Shown: positions 8,283 through 19,100, counted from the stretch's first letter. The stretch: 64,000 nt of DNA from DASRWT01 sp963748485 (GCA_963748485.1 CAVVJF010000022.1:186001-250000), one strand, 5' to 3'. Notes: generated from the letters alone by a model not told the origin. A program made the numbers and translations.

Positions 8283-9128
8283 ATGGGAACGATCGTGTAC
8301 GCGGCGGCGATGTCGCACGTGCTCGCCCCCGACTACTACGGGAAGAACGTGGGCCCGCTCGGGCGCGCGATGGTGGAGGAGCTGATCGAGGTGGTGAAGC
8401 GCATGGGGCACGAGATGCTCGCCACCCGTCCCGACGCCCTCGTGGTGGTGGCCGACGACCACCTGAACGTCTTCTCCTTCGACGCCGTTCCCGCGCTTTG
8501 CGTGCGGATCGGCCGCACCGTGGAGCGGATGGTCCAGGAGGACGCCATCGAGTTCGACCGCGCGCTCGACGGCCTGCCCGAGCGCTACCCGCTCCACGAG
8601 GATCTCGGCAACCGCATCCTCGAGGAAGGGATGGAGGCCGGCTTCGACTTCGCCGCGTCGTGGTCGGCGCCGCTGGACCACGCGTTTCTGAGCCCGGTGA
8701 GCGTGCTCTGTGGCGAGCGCCCGGTGCCGCCGCTGGTGCCCGTGTGGGTGAACTGCTTCGTCGCGCCCCAGCCGACGGCCCGCCGGTGCTTCGACGCCGG
8801 CCGGCACATCGCCCGCGTGATCGCGGAGGGACCCTGGCGCGTGGCCGTCGTCGCCACCGGCGGGCTCAGCCACTTCCCCGCGCTCTCCCTCGCGCGGGTC
8901 GGCACCTCCGATGTCGCCTTCGATCGACGTCTCATCGCGGCGATGGAGGCCGGCGACCACGAGATGCTCCGGACCCTGCCCATGAAGGAGCTGCACGAGA
9001 CGGGCTCCCATGAGCTGCTCAACTGGATGGTGCTGCTGGGCGCGGTGAGCCCCGCGCGCGCCCGCGTGCGCTTCTTCGGCGAGATGGGACGCATCGACCT
9101 CGCCGCGCTCGAGTGGATGCTCCGGTGA
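8283..9128 (+). CDS. LigB-like class III extradiol dioxygenase, catalytic subunit
   Basis: 281 residues. The N-terminal ligand region AAAMSHVLAPD has the first His at position 12, VVADDHLNVF has the second His near 60, and ATGGLSHFP carries the catalytic His, as in protocatechuate 4,5-dioxygenase LigB. Glu residues in the 230-250 region complete the Fe(II) site. An AGGAGGGG ribosome site precedes the ATG. The stop overlaps the start of the small LigA-like gene by four bases (GTGA), matching the usual two-subunit organisation. The substrate is probably a catechol-like ring; identity is not established. Confidence 0.88.
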   Translation: MGTIVYAAAMSHVLAPDYYGKNVGPLGRAMVEELIEVVKRMGHEMLATRPDALVVVADDHLNVFSFDAVPALCVRIGRTVERMVQEDAIEFDRALDGLPERYPLHEDLGNRILEEGMEAGFDFAASWSAPLDHAFLSPVSVLCGERPVPPLVPVWVNCFVAPQPTARRCFDAGRHIARVIAEGPWRVAVVATGGLSHFPALSLARVGTSDVAFDRRLIAAMEAGDHEMLRTLPMKELHETGSHELLNWMVLLGAVSPARARVRFFGEMGRIDLAALEWMLR

Positions 9129-9339
9129 GCCGCTACGACGTCAACGTCGTCCTGTACCGGCTCAAGAAGGACGCCGCGTTCCGCGTGCGATTCGTGACGG
9201 AGCCGCAGGCGGCGCTGGCGCGGGTGGATCTGACCGAGGAGGAGCGGGACGCCTTCGTGCGCTGGGACATCCGGCGGCTCAACGAGCTGGGGGGTCGCTC
9301 CACCTGCTCGTGTCGATCCCCCGCCTCGGCGGCCATTGA
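9125..9339 (+). CDS. LigA-like small subunit of extradiol dioxygenase (one frameshift)
   Basis: About 71 residues if repaired. The GTG at 9125 overlaps the LigB-like stop. The sequence SRYDVNVVLYRLKKDAAF and the segment LTEEERDAFVRWDIRRLNELGG match the helical LigA family that caps the LigB active site. The frame then breaks in a run of six G at about 9290; seven G would continue SLHLLVSIPRLGGH and stop at 9339. The rest of the frame is sound, so a missing base in the assembled sequence is more likely than gene decay. Confidence 0.7.
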
Positions 9340-9370
9340 CCGCCGGGCGGGACGCCGCTGCCGCGCGGCT

Positions 9371-11170
9371 TCAGGCCTGAGCGCGGTGCCAGTAGGCGAT
9401 GCTGCCAAAGATCGAGTCCCAGGCGTTGGGCTCGATGCCGGCGAGCGTGTTCGAGGCCGCGTGCAGGACGTTACGCCAGGTGAAGGGGATCACCACGCCG
9501 CTCTGGATCACGAGATCGTTCATGCGGACGAACATCGCCGCCCGCTTGACCGGGTCCATCTCGTGCTCGGCCTTCTTCCACAGGGCGTCGTAATCGGCGT
9601 TGCGCCAGCGCGTGACGTTGCGGCCCGTCCACCGGTTCTCCTTGGTGGGGATGGCCCAGGAGCAGAACTGCTCCATGAAGTTCTGGGGATCCAGGACGTT
9701 GAACGCGGTGTAGGTCTGCATGTCGGCCTGGAAGCGCGCGATCGTGTCCGGGTTTCCGGGGTCGTTCGAGAAGAACACCTGGGATGGGATCGCCTTCACC
9801 TCGATCTCGACTCCCGCCCGCGCCGCCGCCTGCTTGATCACCGCCTGCACCTTCTGGGTGAGGGCGTGCGCGGTGGCCTGGAAGACCATCCGGAGTCGCT
9901 TGCCGTCCTTGACGCGCACGCCGTCGGCGCCTTTCGCCCAGCCGGCGCGGTCCAGGATCATGCTCGCCTTCTCGATGCTGAACTCCCAGGTGTTGCCCTG
10001 CGAGCGGTACCGCTCGGGGGCGTTCAGGAAGTTCACCGCGATCTGGCCGTTGCGGCCCACGAGATGGTCCTGGATGGTCTGCCGATCCACGAGCAGGCCC
10101 AGCGCGGTCCGCATGACCTGATCGGTGAGGAACGGATGCGGCGCCTTGAGGCCCGAGCGCTCCCCGTCTACCTCGGTCCACGGGTCGGTCTGGTTGAGCT
10201 GGACGTGGCTCACCCCGCTGGAGGGAATGGTCAGCACCCGGCCCTTGCCGCCCTGCTCGATGCGCTTGAGCACTTCCTCCTCGAGGAGGACGTAATAGGC
10301 GAAGTCGTACTCGCCGGTCTGCAGCACGGCGCGCGCGGCGCCCGCGGAGTCGCCCCCGCACTTGATTTCCAGCCGGTCGAAGAAGGGCCGGTTGGGCACG
10401 TGGTAGATCGGGTTGATCTCGGCCCGGATCACGTCACCCGGTCGGAACTCGACGAGGCGATACGGTCCCGTGCCGACAGGCTTGAGCATTCCGACCGCTT
10501 CCCGCGCGCCCGCGCCCTTGACGGACTCGAAGACGTGGCGCGGCAGGAGGCCGCCTCCCGTGAACACGCCTTGCCAGAAGGGCTGCGGCTTGTTGAAGTG
10601 CACCTTCACCGTGTGCGAGTCCATCTTGTCGATCGTCGTGATGTCGGTATAACCCTCGCGCGTGACGGTGGCGGTGGCGGGATCCGCGGCGAACTGCCAG
10701 TTGAAGATCACGTCGTCGGCGGTGAAGGGGGCGCCGTCATGCCACTGCACCCCGCGCTTGAGACGCCAGATCACCCAGCGCCCGTCCTTGGCCACGGTGC
10801 CGGCCGCCAGCGACGGCATCTCGGCGCCGAGCACGGGGACGAAGGAGCCGTCACCCGCCGGCGCGGCCAGCGGCTCGTAGAAGAGACGGTTGGCGGTAAA
10901 GTCCCGCAGACCCCGCCCGAAATGGGGGTGAAGCAGCGTGGGGGCGTCCCACATGAGCATGCGGAGCTCCCCCCCCCCGCCGCGGCGCGTGGGTGCGAAT
11001 TTCGGAGCTTGGGCGGCTTGCTGCGCGGCGGCGGGCGTCCCGGCGAGAAGCTGGACGGTCATGGGGGCGGTGAGCCCCAGGCCCACCATCGACTGCACGA
11101 AGGCGCGGCGCGTCAGGCGGCCCTCGGAAACATCCTGGATCAGCCGACGCAGTGTCCGCTCGACGCTCAT
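9371..11170 (-). CDS. Tat-exported oligopeptide/dipeptide ABC transporter substrate-binding protein (family 5)
   Basis: 599 residues from the ATG at 11170, chosen because it places a twin-arginine signal (RLTRRAFVQSMVGLGL) near residue 18; an upstream ATG would add 33 residues without purpose. The mature part has SBP-family-5 blocks such as WHDGAPFTADDVIF, a KPVGTGPYRL motif and the long C-terminal lobe. It would bind a peptide, nickel-chelate or similar ligand in the periplasm. It starts 53 bases after the phosphopantetheinyl transferase gene, so it may be co-transcribed with the NRPS genes and take up the peptide product or its precursor. No permease is adjacent. Confidence 0.88.
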   Translation of the reverse strand: MSVERTLRRLIQDVSEGRLTRRAFVQSMVGLGLTAPMTVQLLAGTPAAAQQAAQAPKFAPTRRGGGGELRMLMWDAPTLLHPHFGRGLRDFTANRLFYEPLAAPAGDGSFVPVLGAEMPSLAAGTVAKDGRWVIWRLKRGVQWHDGAPFTADDVIFNWQFAADPATATVTREGYTDITTIDKMDSHTVKVHFNKPQPFWQGVFTGGGLLPRHVFESVKGAGAREAVGMLKPVGTGPYRLVEFRPGDVIRAEINPIYHVPNRPFFDRLEIKCGGDSAGAARAVLQTGEYDFAYYVLLEEEVLKRIEQGGKGRVLTIPSSGVSHVQLNQTDPWTEVDGERSGLKAPHPFLTDQVMRTALGLLVDRQTIQDHLVGRNGQIAVNFLNAPERYRSQGNTWEFSIEKASMILDRAGWAKGADGVRVKDGKRLRMVFQATAHALTQKVQAVIKQAAARAGVEIEVKAIPSQVFFSNDPGNPDTIARFQADMQTYTAFNVLDPQNFMEQFCSWAIPTKENRWTGRNVTRWRNADYDALWKKAEHEMDPVKRAAMFVRMNDLVIQSGVVIPFTWRNVLHAASNTLAGIEPNAWDSIFGSIAYWHRAQA

Positions 11171-11223
11171 CCTTGATGGGTCCTCATGTGGTCCGACTTG
11201 AATAGCCTGCCCGTGCGTCGGAG

Positions 11224-11991
11224 TCAAGAGCCTGCCCCAGCCACTGCCGCCAGGGGATCCCACTCCCAAGTGGACACCTGAGAGTCGTCGCCTTCAACCA
11301 CGAGCGCGGCGAGGTAGCAGGGCGCGGGCACAAGCTCGCGCAAGCTCCAGCGCGCCATCTCGCCCGGACCCTCGGTCGACGCCGCGAGGGCCCTCGCGGC
11401 GCCGGGGGTGAGTGGCACCTCGAACTCCTGGAGGGACAGGGCCAAGCCGTCACCCCGCGCCTTCACATAGGCTTCCTTGCGCGTCCAGCAGCGCACGAAG
11501 GTCACCGCGCGCTCCTCCGGCGCGACGGCCGCGAGCGCCTCCACTTCCCCGCGTGCGAAGAAGCGGCGCGCCACCTCCATGCCTCCGCGGCCGAGCCGTA
11601 TGCTTTCCACGTCCACCCCGACGCGGCGTCCCCGCGTCACCGCGAGGAGCGCGCACCAGTCGGCGTGGGAGAGGTTGAACTCGAGCCCCGAGGCCTCGCC
11701 GAGCAGCGCGGGCTTGCCGAGGGGCGCGCGCACGAAGCCAAGCGTCTCGGGCGCGCGCCCCACGTACCCGGCGAGGATGCCGCGCAGCGCCGCGCGCCCC
11801 GCCAGGTAGCGCTCGCGATCGCGCGCGGAGCGAAAACGGCGGGCGCGCTCACGCTCCTCGTCGGGCAGGCGCGGGTCGAGGGCGAGCCCCGCCGGGATCA
11901 GGGCGTCGAGGTCGATTCGCCAGACATGCACATCCGCCGCCCCCAGCGGGGGCGGCGCGTCCGCGCACGTCCAGTGAGGCGGCGCGCTCAC
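11224..11991 (-). CDS. Sfp-type 4'-phosphopantetheinyl transferase
   Basis: 255 residues from the GTG at 11991, whose first bases overlap the preceding NRPS stop (GTGA); an ATG at 12015 is the alternative. Motifs in order: GKPALLGEASGLEFNLSHAD (substrate and CoA binding), VGVDVE with the Mg-binding Asp/Glu (about residue 130), FFARGEVEAL, and WTRKEAYVKARGDGL, the WxxKEA signature. It converts apo-carrier domains to the holo form. Coupling to the synthetase genes indicates that it activates the five carrier domains encoded just upstream. Confidence 0.92.
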   Translation of the reverse strand: MSAPPHWTCADAPPPLGAADVHVWRIDLDALIPAGLALDPRLPDEERERARRFRSARDRERYLAGRAALRGILAGYVGRAPETLGFVRAPLGKPALLGEASGLEFNLSHADWCALLAVTRGRRVGVDVESIRLGRGGMEVARRFFARGEVEALAAVAPEERAVTFVRCWTRKEAYVKARGDGLALSLQEFEVPLTPGAARALAASTEGPGEMARWSLRELVPAPCYLAALVVEGDDSQVSTWEWDPLAAVAGAGS

Positions 11992-14900
11992 GAGGGGAAC
12001 GTCCGCTCGATGCATTCTCGCAGCCGCGCGCCGATGGCCCCGATGTGATGGGTGATCGCGCCCAGATGGTCTCCCGGCACCGTGTGGGTCTCCACGTGGG
12101 AGCAGATCGATGTCCAGCCCAGGGCCGGCCGTGGGTCCGCCTCCTCCTCGGAGCGCAGGACGAGGATGCGGCCATGGTACCGGGCGGGAAGATAGCTCCT
12201 GACCGCGCGCTCGTAGCGGGCGGCGAGACTGCCCTCGGCCCGGCGGGGCGCCGGCGCGGGCGTCGCGGCGCCCGCGGGCCCGCGCGCGCGGCGGGTTCCC
12301 CTGGCGACGAGGGCGCGTCCCACGCGGGCGATGGACCGGGCAGCCGCGCGCGCGTCGCCGCGCGCCAGGACGGCCAGGCGTCCGCGATAGTAGCGAAGCC
12401 GACGAGCGAGGGCGGCCTCGCGCGCACGCCAGCGGAGCGGTCGCGCGCCGCGTTCCCCATCCGCCGTTCCGACCAGGCCATCGGTCAGCCGCGCCAGGGC
12501 GCACACGAGCCGCGCCGCGCGCCGGGGCGCCGCGGCGTCCAGGAGCACGACGAGGGGCACGGCCTCGCCCTGCTCGCGGAGCCGCCGCGCCATCTCAAGC
12601 GCGACCAGGCCGCCGTTGCAGTACCCGCCGAGCAGATACGGACCGCGCGGGCGCGCCGCGCGCAAGGCGGCGAGGCGCTCCGCCGCCATGGCCTCGATGG
12701 ATTCGGGCACGCGGGCGTCCACGAGGCCATGAGGGTGCACTGCGTAGAAGGGCTGGTCGTGGCCCAGCGATTCCGCGAGCGCGCGGCTGAAGAATCCGCC
12801 CCCGCTGAAGTCGCCGTGCAGGAAGAAGAACGGTGGCCGGGCGCCCGAGGGGTTCAGCGCCACCAGCGGCGGCTCCGAGGCGACGACCTCGTTGCGCAAG
12901 GTCTGGGCGAGGTGCTCGATGGTGGGGGTCTCGAACAGGGCGGCCAGCGGCACGCAGCGCCCGCACGCGCGCTCGACGGCATCGATCATGCGCGCCGCGA
13001 GCAGCGAGTGCCCGCCGAGATCGAAGAAGTTGTCCCGCACCCCGATGTCCCGCACCCCGAGGAGCTCTTCCCAGATCGCCCCGATCGCCCGCTCCGTGGG
13101 ATTGCGCGGCCACACGCGCGGAGCGTCGGGGCTCCCGTCGGCCCCCGCGAGGGGCAGGGCAGGGCGATCCACCTTGCCGTTGGGTGTCAGGGGAAGCGCC
13201 GGTAGCACCACCACCGCGGCCGGCACCATGTACGAGGGCAGCGTCCCGCGTAGCGCCTCGCGGATGTCCACCGGCGTCGGCGCCGCGCCGTCCGTGGGGG
13301 CGACGTAGGCCACGAGTCGGCGCGTCTCGGACGTGTCCCCCGTGGCCACAACGACCGCCGCGCTCAGCTGCGGCAGTCGGAGCAACGCCGCCTCGACCTC
13401 CTCCGGCTCGATCCGGTGTCCGCGCAGCTTCACCTGACGATCCAAGCGCCCGAGGAACTCCACCGCTCCGTCGGCGCCGAAGCGCGCGCGGTCGCCGGTG
13501 CGATACAGGCGCGCTCCCGGCGCGGCGTCGAACGGGTGCGGCACGAAGCGCTCGGCAGTGAGATCGGGGCGGCCCAGATAGCCGTCCGCGAGCCCCGGTC
13601 CGCCGATATAGATCTCTCCCGCGACCCCGACCGGCACCGGCTCGCCGTGCGCGTCCAGGATATAGATCTCGGTGTTGGCGATGGGGCGGCCGATAGGCAC
13701 CGTGAAGGCGCCGTCCGCCACCGCCCGCACCTCGTGCCAGGTGGCGAACGTGGTGGTCTCGGTGGGCCCGTACACATGCAGGAGCCGCTCGGGACCGCCC
13801 GCGCGCAGCACCGCCTCGACCCATCGGGGTTCCACGGCCTCGCCGCCGAAGAGGACCTGGCGCAGCCCGCGGAACGCGGCGGGGTGCTCGCGGGCCACCT
13901 GGTTGAAGAGCGCGGTCGTGAGGAACAGGGTCGTCGCGCCGTGGCTCACCAGCGCCTCGGCGAGGCGTCGTGGCGACAGGGCGATGTCGGACGATATGAC
14001 GACGAGCCGGGCGCCGTTGAGCAGCGCTCCCCAGATCTCGAAGGTAGCCGCGTCGAAGGCGGGGTTGGAGACGTGCGCGACGACGTCGTCGGGCCCGAGC
14101 CGCGCATAGTTCGTGCTCTTCACCAGACGCGCCACCGCGCGGTGAGGAATGGCGACCCCCTTCGGGGCGCCCGTGGAGCCCGATGTGTACATGACGTAGG
14201 CGAGGTCGCCGCCGCCGAGAGCGGTCACCGCGACGCCCGCGTCCGTCGCATTGCCCGCGTCTTCCGCGCCGCCCGTTGCGTCCAGCGTCACTTCGGGCCG
14301 TCCGCCCCCGCTCCCCGCGCCCGCTCTCGCCGTGACGACGGCGGTGGCGCCGGCGTCGTCCAGCAGGGCGGCCCGCCGCTCCGCGGGGTGCGCCGGGTCG
14401 AGCGGGACGTAGGCGGCGCCCGCCACGAGGATGCCGAGCTGGGCGATGATCAGCTCGATCGATCGACCGCAGCAGACACCCACGCGGGCACCGCGCCCGA
14501 CGCCCACGGACTGGAGCCGGCGCGCGAGTCGGCGCGCGCGCTCGAGGAGCTCCCCGTACGTGAGGGCCTGCGCGCCGTCCGTCACCGCCACCGCGGCGGG
14601 TGTGCGCGCGGCCTCCGCCGCGAACAGCGCGGGCAGCGACTGATCCGCGGCGTAGTCGGCGCGCGTGTCGTTCCACTCCACGACGATGCGCCGACGTTCG
14701 GCCTCGTCCAGGAGGGACAGCCGGGAGATCGGCCGGTCGGGATCACGGGCGATCTCCTCGAGCAGCCGGCTGAAGTGCGCGACGAGCCGTGCGGCCGTCG
14801 TCTCCCCGAAGAGGGCCGTGCAGTACTCGAGGCTGCCTCGAAGCCCGCCCGCGGTCTCGGTCAACATCAGCGAGAGGTCGACCTTTGCGGTGCCCGGCTC

Positions 14901-16136
14901 GAAGCGGAGGGGGGTGACCTCCAGGCCCGCAAAGGCGAGCCGTCCCCGCGGGTCGTTGCGGAGCGAGAACAGCACCTGGAAGATCGGGTTGCGACCAGGG
15001 TCGCGCTCGGGCCGGAGGGCCTCGACCAGCCGCTCGAAGGGCAACTCGTCGTGCGCGTAGGCCCCGAGGGCGGCCTCGCGCGTGCGGCCGAGCAGCTCCC
15101 GGAAAGTCGGATCCCCGCCGAGATTCCCCCGGAGCACGAGCGTGTTCGCGAAGAAGCCGATCAGCCCCTCGAGCTCGGTCCGGCTCCGGCCGGCGATGGG
15201 GGAGCCGATCAGCACGTCATCCTGGCCGGCGTGGCGCCCCAGCAGGAGCTGGAATGCCGCGAGCAGCGTCATGTAGAGGGTCGCGCCCTCCCCACGGGCG
15301 AGGCTGCGCAACGCGTTGACGACGCGCGCGTCCACCTCGAACCGTAAGTGCCTCCCCGCGAAGCTCTGCAGTGCCGGCCGGGGCCGGTCCGTGGGCAAGC
15401 TCAGGGCGGGCTCGGTGCCCGCCAGCCGTGCCTGCCAGTACGCGAGCTGCGCGTCCATCTCCGGCCCGGCCAGCCGCTCTCGCTGCCAGATCGCGTAGTC
15501 CCCGTACTGCACGGGAAGCGGCGGGAGGGTGACGGATCGGCCCGCGCGATGCGCCGCGTAGAGGCGCTCGAGCTCCCGAGCCATGATGCCGCCGGACCAG
15601 CCGTCGGAGACGAGGTGGTGGACAGTGATGACGAGCGCGTGCTCGTCGGGGCCGCGCCGCAGCAGGCGCGCGCGCACGAGCGGTCCGCGCTCGAGGTCGA
15701 ACGGCTCCGACGCCGCGCCGGCCGCCGCGCGCTCCAGCTCCGCATCCGTCGCGCCACGCAGGTCGTCGACGGGCAGCGCAAACGGCGCCGGGTCGGCGAT
15801 ACGCTGACGCGGCTCGTCCTGCTCGACCCCGAACGAGGTGCGTAGGGCCTCGTGGCGATGGACCACCCCTTCCAGGCTCCGGCGAAGCGCCTCGACGTCG
15901 AGAGGGCCGACGAGGCGGACGGCGATGGGAACGTTGTACGCGGGCGTGTCCGGCACGAGACGGTGAAGGAACCACAACCGCTGCTGCGGCAGCGAGAGGG
16001 GGATCGGCGCGCGGGGATCCCGCCGGGGCAGGGCGGGGCGGCCGGCGGGCGCGCCGGCGAGCAAGCGGGCCTCGAGCTGCGTCCGCTCCTCGGCCGTCAG
16101 CGCGGCGACCCGGCGCCCAGGCTGCGTCCCCGCCAT
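11988..16136 (-). CDS. NRPS termination protein: C-A-T-TE, with Cys in the thioesterase nucleophile position
   Basis: 1382 residues. Condensation domain from about residue 45 with HHLVSDG near 171; adenylation domain with YTSGSTGAPKG near 648 and HVYGPTETTTF near 787; carrier domain LGGHSLLA near 1037; C-terminal type I thioesterase from about 1100. The specificity residues read DAFFLGVTF(K) by alignment to GrsA, close to codes for branched hydrophobic residues such as Val or Ile. The thioesterase elbow reads LLGGYCNGG with Cys1173 (codon at 12618-12620) where Ser is usual; the catalytic His should be in VPGDHLGAI. ATG 16136 directly abuts the stop of the preceding gene (TAGATG). Confidence 0.92.
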   Translation of the reverse strand: MAGTQPGRRVAALTAEERTQLEARLLAGAPAGRPALPRRDPRAPIPLSLPQQRLWFLHRLVPDTPAYNVPIAVRLVGPLDVEALRRSLEGVVHRHEALRTSFGVEQDEPRQRIADPAPFALPVDDLRGATDAELERAAAGAASEPFDLERGPLVRARLLRRGPDEHALVITVHHLVSDGWSGGIMARELERLYAAHRAGRSVTLPPLPVQYGDYAIWQRERLAGPEMDAQLAYWQARLAGTEPALSLPTDRPRPALQSFAGRHLRFEVDARVVNALRSLARGEGATLYMTLLAAFQLLLGRHAGQDDVLIGSPIAGRSRTELEGLIGFFANTLVLRGNLGGDPTFRELLGRTREAALGAYAHDELPFERLVEALRPERDPGRNPIFQVLFSLRNDPRGRLAFAGLEVTPLRFEPGTAKVDLSLMLTETAGGLRGSLEYCTALFGETTAARLVAHFSRLLEEIARDPDRPISRLSLLDEAERRRIVVEWNDTRADYAADQSLPALFAAEAARTPAAVAVTDGAQALTYGELLERARRLARRLQSVGVGRGARVGVCCGRSIELIIAQLGILVAGAAYVPLDPAHPAERRAALLDDAGATAVVTARAGAGSGGGRPEVTLDATGGAEDAGNATDAGVAVTALGGGDLAYVMYTSGSTGAPKGVAIPHRAVARLVKSTNYARLGPDDVVAHVSNPAFDAATFEIWGALLNGARLVVISSDIALSPRRLAEALVSHGATTLFLTTALFNQVAREHPAAFRGLRQVLFGGEAVEPRWVEAVLRAGGPERLLHVYGPTETTTFATWHEVRAVADGAFTVPIGRPIANTEIYILDAHGEPVPVGVAGEIYIGGPGLADGYLGRPDLTAERFVPHPFDAAPGARLYRTGDRARFGADGAVEFLGRLDRQVKLRGHRIEPEEVEAALLRLPQLSAAVVVATGDTSETRRLVAYVAPTDGAAPTPVDIREALRGTLPSYMVPAAVVVLPALPLTPNGKVDRPALPLAGADGSPDAPRVWPRNPTERAIGAIWEELLGVRDIGVRDNFFDLGGHSLLAARMIDAVERACGRCVPLAALFETPTIEHLAQTLRNEVVASEPPLVALNPSGARPPFFFLHGDFSGGGFFSRALAESLGHDQPFYAVHPHGLVDARVPESIEAMAAERLAALRAARPRGPYLLGGYCNGGLVALEMARRLREQGEAVPLVVLLDAAAPRRAARLVCALARLTDGLVGTADGERGARPLRWRAREAALARRLRYYRGRLAVLARGDARAAARSIARVGRALVARGTRRARGPAGAATPAPAPRRAEGSLAARYERAVRSYLPARYHGRILVLRSEEEADPRPALGWTSICSHVETHTVPGDHLGAITHHIGAIGARLRECIERTFPS

Positions 16137-19100
16137 CTAACGCGATCCTTCCACGGCCGCCGGCTCGGCGAGCCGGCGCGCGATCCGCGCCGCCACCGCG
16201 ACCACCGTGGGCGCGTCGAAGAACTCGTCGAGAGGCAGCTCCACCCCGAGCACGCCCGCCACTCGCGCGGTCGCGACCGTCGCCCGCAGCGAGTCGCCCC
16301 CCAGCTCGATGAAGTCATCCTCGGGGCCCACCTCGCGCCCGAGCACATCGCTCCAGATCTTCGCTACCTGGGCCTCGATGGCGGTGAGCGCGGGGGGAAG
16401 AGTCTCCGGTGGCTCGACGAGAGCTGTCATGCCGAGCGCCGCCGCCAGGCTCTGGCGCTCGGGCTTCCCAGTGGGCCCCAGCGGGATACTGTCGACGATG
16501 GCGAGCCGGCGCGGCGCCTTGAAGAGGGCGAGCCTGGCGCCCACGAAGCGGCGGATCTCCGCGTGGGAGACGGTCGCGCCCGGACGAAGCACCACCGCCG
16601 CCGCCACGTCCTCGCCGAGGGTCGGATGCGGGACGGGGAACGTCACCGCGCGCGCGATCGCGGGATGCTCGGCGAGCACGTCGTCCACCTCGCGCGGCGA
16701 TACCTTCTCGCCGCCTCGGTTGATGAGTTCCTTGATGCGGCCGGTGACGAAGAGGTACCCCTCGGCGTCGAAGCGGCCGAGATCGCCCGTGCGGTACCAG
16801 CGACCGCGGAACGCCGCCGCGTTCGCCACGGGGTCGTTCTCGTACCCGACCATGACGGTGTCGCCGCGCACCTGGATCTCGCCCGTCTCGCCGGCCGGCT
16901 GCGGGCGGCCTTCGTCGTCGACCACCACCACGTCGGCGGTGACCGGCCCTCCGACCGAGCCCGGCTTCCGGAGACCGGGCGGCAGCGGATTGGCGGTGAC
17001 GTGCATGCACGACTCGGACTGGCCATAGCCCTCGATGACGGGGACCGCGAAGATGCGCTCGAGCTCCGCCATCACCGCGGGGGCGAGCGGCGCCGCGGAG
17101 GAGCGGATGAAGCGCAGGCGGTGGCGCGCGACGACCTCCGGATGGGCCGGCGCCTCGGCGACCACGGCCTGGTGGATCGTCGGCACCGACGAGTACCAGG
17201 TGGGCTGGGCATCGTCCATCCACGCAAAGACGGCGGTGGGATCGAAGGCGGGCGTGCAGGACACGCTGGCCCCGGCGGCGAGCGAGGCCAGCACGACCAT
17301 CAGGCCCTGCACGTGGAACAGGGGCATTACGCCGAGGGCCCGATCCTCCGGCACGAGACGGAAGGTCTCGATGAATCCCAGCACGGCCGCGCTGAGGTTG
17401 GCGTGGGAGAGGGGCACCACCTTCGGGCGGGCCGTCGTGCCCGAGGTGTGGATGACGAATGCCACGTCGTCCGGCCGCGGCGGCACGACCGGCGGCGGCG
17501 CGGCGGGCAGGCTGGGGCCGAGGGTGAACCGGCCGGCCACCCCGGGCCGCGACGTCAAGTCGAGGACGGGCAGGTCCAGCTTCGCCGCGGCGGCGCGCGC
17601 GGCGGCGCCGGCTCCGGCGGGGACGATCACCGCCCGTGCGCCCGCGCTCTCGAGATAGACCTCCAACTCGGCGGCGCGGTAGGCGGGATTGAGTGGCACC
17701 GCGGTCGCCCCCAGCGCGACGGTGACGAAGGCGACGGCGAGGTCCGGACCCTGCGGCAGCACGAGCGCGATTCGATCGCCGCGGCCGAGCCCCCGGGTGG
17801 CGAGCACCGCGAGGGTATCGTCCACCTGAGCGAGCAGATCGCGATAGCAGAGCGGGGGCGCGCCCGGCGCGCCGATGGCCGGCGCCTCCGGCGCCCGGCA
17901 GACCTGCGCCTCGATGAGCTGCCGGAGGGTGGTCGGGACCGGCGCCGGTGGCGCGAGGGGGGCGGTGTCCGCGGCGCCATCCTCGCGCGCGGCCTGATGC
18001 TCGAGGAGCGCTTCGGCGAAGTCGGCAAGCGCCGGCGTCTCGAAGACCTGACGCAGCTCGACCTCGATGCTCAAGCGCTCGCGAAGCCGCGCTACCAGGC
18101 GGGCGGCGAGAAGGGAGTGGCCGCCGATCGCGAAGAAGTCATCGCGCCGGCCGATATCGCTGACGCCGAGGAGCTCGGTCCAGAGCGCGGCGAGTGCGCA
18201 CTCGAGCGGCGTGGCGGGCGGCTCGCGCTCGGGGGCGCGGAGCAGGTCGATCTCGTCGGGCGCGGGGAGGGCGCCGCGGTCGACCTTGCCGTGCGGCGTG
18301 AGGGGCAGCGCGTCGAGCGCCACGATGGCGTGCGGGATCATGGGGCCGGGCAGCTGCTCGACGAGAAAGTGGCGGAGCGTCGCACGATCGACGGCGGCGT
18401 GGGCCTGGGGGACGATCCACGCGTAGAGGCGCGGCTCGCCGCCCGCCCCCTCGCGGATGGCGGCGACCGCCTCGCGCACGGCCGGGTGCTCCGCGAGGGC
18501 CGCCTCCACCTCGCCGAGCTCGATCCGCATCCCCCGAAGCTTGACCTGATGATCCATGCGGCCCAGGTACTCGAGCGCCCCGTCCGCCCGCCACCGGGCG
18601 CGGTCGCCGGTCCGATAGAGACGCTCTCCCGAATCCGGTCGTCGTGGATCGGGGATGAAACGCTCGGCGGTGAGGTCGGGCCGGTTGAGGTAGCCGCGCG
18701 CCAGCCCGATGCCGCCGAGATGCAGCTCGCCGGGAACGCCGATGGGCACCGGCTGCAGCCCCGCGTCGAGCACCCAGGCGCGCATGTTGGCGATGGGCCG
18801 GCCGATGGGAATGCTCGGCTCACCCCGACGGCAGCGCCACCACGTCGCGTCGATGGTGGCCTCGGTGGGACCGTAGAGGTTGATGACCTCCACGGGCAGC
18901 CGTGCGAGGCAGCGCTCGGTCAGGTCCGCGGTGAGGGATTCGCCGCCGCAGCAGACGCGCCGGAGTCGTCTCGCCTCCGTGAGCGCGGGCTCGTCGAGGA
19001 GCAGCCGCAGCAGCGACGGCACGAGCTGGACCACGGTAGCGTCGTGCTCGACGAGGGCGCGCGCGAGGACGGCGGGATCGCGGTGGGCCCCCGCCGGCCC

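Noticed and set aside
11171..11269. Start of the substrate-binding protein at 11269
   Set aside because: It would bury the twin-arginine signal 50 residues inside the protein; ATG 11170 places it correctly.
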